Source: Gamarada debralockiae (lineage: Eukaryota; Ascomycota; Leotiomycetes; Helotiales; Hyphodiscaceae). Taken from it: 45,627 nucleotides of DNA. The number at the start of each line of letters is the position of its first letter. Position 1 is the stretch's first letter. This document shows positions 43,778 through 45,627 of this stretch, one piece after another. A program made the position numbers and the translations under genes. Location: NCBI GenBank assembly GCA_002803225.1, contig NXFV01000357.1:1-45627 (forward strand). The letters are read 5' to 3'. A model generated the notes under the pieces. That model was not told the origin of the DNA. It saw only the letters and a list, made by a program, of their open reading frames with translations, and searched no databases.

Positions 43778-45578
43778 AGATTCAGTTACTGAGCGATGAT
43801 GAGCGAATGCAATTTGATTCGGATGTACAGCTCTACTGTCTTGATGGAGCCACAGCCAGCTTCACATGCATTTCTCAGTATAGTAAGCAGTCAAGGGTTT
43901 GCGGAGGAGTCATAATTTCATAAGTTTAGGAGTGTTCTATGTGGAAGATTCGGTAATTGAAGTAGAGTGGGCGGTCGAGCTTCTATTAGATGTGCGGACT
44001 TCGTTTTCCTCTCTGAATCCAGTCAACTCACATGCATTCAACCAGTACATGACAGCTTTGGCTAGATATAGATAGGATATTAAGAATGATATCTAGGTTT
44101 TAAGGTAATAAGGGAAAATTTATAATTTAAATTAATAATATTAATTTGGAGTTAGAGAAGCTTTTTATTTACAAGGTTTTTATAAGACCTTGGCTAAGGT
44201 ATCTCAAAAACAAATATCAGATATACTATTAGCCTATAGAAACCTACTGCCTGAACAACCCTAGATACAAATCCAAACCCTATTACAAAGGAACCTAAAG
44301 ACTAAAGACTTAGTTGTAACAAAAGTATTAATGTAACAGCTACAGGTAGCTGGAGGAAAACAGGAGGGATCATAGTATATCAGAGAAGTAGCCGTAGGGA
44401 AAAGAGACAATAGTAGTTGTATTTCTGAGCCTTCGTACGATCTCCTTGCCGAAAAATGCTCAAGCTTGCCCTTCTTCAAATAGGGCTGGCAAGCCTTACT
44501 TACACTTGGCAGCTATACTGGCTGCTGACTCTTATTTCCGAGCCTTCCTGGCTTCTATAGCCGGGCCTAGGCTCCTATTACAATTAAAGGGCCCTCTTCT
44601 TAAGAGATACTAATACATAATTAGCTAATAGAGTAAGATAACCCTTTGTAATATTAGTATAGAAAATAGAGTATACACATATTAAACTTACTGTAATAGT
44701 AAAAATACTGTGACAGCTCTCCCATAACTTTTGGCTGGTTTAACTGGTCTGTGGCGCAGCTAGGAGATAACCTTGCGCAGCGCATCAGGAGATTCTTGTT
44801 TATCTGATGTACTAAGTTAATAGGAGTACTATCTTGTCTGTTATCTTGAAGTGCGCCGTGACACTGTACTACTGATTTGCGAGGGGGTCATCTCGTATAT
44901 GACCCCGAGTTTCTTAAGCAGGCACTTTAATAGAAAGCATGTGAGCAAGCTCGAGCAATCGATTGGCTGGATGTGTGACGTCAAGCTCGAGCACCAACAG
45001 CATTTACAGAACCGCGCAGAGGCAACTTGCAAAGCTTCTACCTATTTCCGCCGATTTCTCCTAAAACAGGTGGTAATAGGCAAAAATAGTAGAAACCTCA
45101 TGATTAATGCCTAATATCAGCGCTACGCAGTACATAGTTTAATATCATTGATCTGGTTTGGTAGAAGATCACGTGAGGACAGGGTTGATGTATTTTCTGG
45201 GAGTTTGGAGGCTTATAGGTGTCAGTGGAGCTGTGTGGGGGCGAAATATAGTGGGCATTTTTAGAGGTAGCTGGATATCTAAGGAGCTGAAATTATAAGC
45301 AGTGGAAGAGCTCCCTTATGCTACAAAAAAGGGGGAAAGGCAGGCTCTATCCGATTAGGCAATTCCAACCAAACCATAGGCTATTTATCTTCGACAGTGC
45401 TCTTTTAGATTGTAAGCTCTTTTCTTTAGGGTTGCTGGGAAGTCATCTGCCCTTGCATAGTGTCTCATGTTTGTGTCGCATCATCTGAGACAGGAGTAAA
45501 GGGCATCAAGGAGGCCTCAGGTCATTGTATTTTGGCAGGTGTACTGTTAATGAGTCAAGCTTAGCCTTCAATGTATAG

Positions 45579-45580
<2 letters not shown>
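43778..45580. other. AT-rich gene-poor region, probably degraded repeat DNA
   Basis: From about 44050 the sequence turns strongly A/T-rich with runs such as TTTATAATTTAAATTAATAA and many TAAG/CTTA words, unlike the genic DNA to the left. Only short broken frames exist. This fits a repeat mutated by RIP (C to T in fungal repeats), which is inference. One short frame near 44851-45030 resembles a degenerate zinc finger. Confidence 0.5.
44851..45030 (+). pseudogene. Degenerate C2H2-type finger remnant
   Basis: The plus-strand frame reads SFLSRHFNRKHVSKLEQ, then WMCDVKLEHQQHLQNRAEAT. This is like the paired C-terminal fingers of fungal FluG/DUF3435-type and related repeat-borne proteins (RHxxxxH ... 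C ... HxxNHAxxxH), with His positions changed to Arg and Cys. No start, no domain upstream. It is likely a relic. Confidence 0.25.

Positions 45581-45627
<47 letters not shown>
45581..45627. repeat. 47-base poly-T run at the window end
   Basis: All of the last 47 bases are T. It may be a poly(A) tail of a retroelement lying on the minus strand just outside the window, or an assembly-end artefact. It is not a telomere repeat. Confidence 0.8.

Noticed and set aside
1..45627. CRISPR arrays, operons, rRNA or tRNA genes
   Set aside because: No direct-repeat/spacer pattern; genome is eukaryotic. I saw no tRNA cloverleaf by eye, though a tRNA scan would be decisive.
45571..45627. Telomere at the right end
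   Set aside because: One TAGGG occurs before the T run, but there is no TTAGGG array.

Overview
The window reads as nuclear DNA of a filamentous ascomycete (Pezizomycotina). The evidence is short introns of about 44-80 bp with GT...AG ends and CTAAC/CTGAC branch points, pyrimidine-rich leaders, divergent promoters, and fungal-only families such as GXWXG/DUF4334, RNase T2, DUF7730-like and Kex2-type repeat proteins. Leotiomycetes is possible but not proven. The right end runs into an AT-rich gene-poor stretch and a 47-base T run, so it probably lies at or near a contig end.

Layout. 0-0.64 kb: 3' end of an ankyrin-repeat gene with very recent internal duplication. 1.56-2.92 kb (-): a broken isoprenyl-diphosphate synthase (GGPP synthase-like or terpene-synthase prenyltransferase domain). 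3.5-4.1 kb: GXWXG/DUF4334 protein. 4.5-5.6 kb: secreted RNase T2. 6.14-6.32 kb: a tiny two-exon cysteine-rich peptide. 6.5-8.4 kb (-): mitochondrial dihydroxyacid dehydratase ILV3, divergent from a lipocalin-like protein (8.9-9.5 kb). 11.0-12.2 kb: secreted Gly/Ser/Pro repeat protein with Kex2-type sites. 12.5-13.6 kb (-): decayed gene for a lysine-rich coiled-coil protein ending in a WW domain. 13.8-14.4 kb (-): GNAT acetyltransferase. 15.2-16.2 kb (-): lysophosphatidate acyltransferase SLC1, divergent from the PDX2/SNO glutaminase of vitamin B6 synthesis (16.5-17.4 kb). 17.7-19.3 kb (-): dead cytochrome P450 whose heme-ligand Cys is now Tyr. 19.8-20.9 kb: DUF7730-like protein.

22.3-29.7 kb holds two large tandem genes, zinc-finger A and B (856 and 1344 aa). 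They share a C-terminal cassette of about 450 residues with two introns at the same places and phases, but have unrelated N-terminal zinc-binding regions. Both carry a palindromic CGCACA-nn-TGTGC-type element in a conserved stretch upstream. This is the most novel-looking unit of the window.

30-34 kb (-): two or three lineage-restricted proteins. 34.8-35.5 kb (-): TIM23, divergent from a nine-exon THADA/Trm732-like gene (35.8-41.4 kb, 1733 aa). 41.66-41.96 kb: a 61-aa membrane protein with an 11-nt micro-exon. 42.9-43.8 kb: a single-pass membrane protein interrupted by a TGA. 44.0-45.6 kb: AT-rich repeat-like DNA with a degenerate zinc-finger remnant.

Overall, conserved housekeeping genes (ILV3, SLC1, PDX2, TIM23, Trm732) are intact, while accessory genes between them (prenyl synthase, P450, WW protein) are dead or dying. 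That suggests loss of a former secondary-metabolite capacity plus local expansion of a fungal-specific regulator family. All exon structures were deduced by eye from reading frame, splice signals and family consensus.
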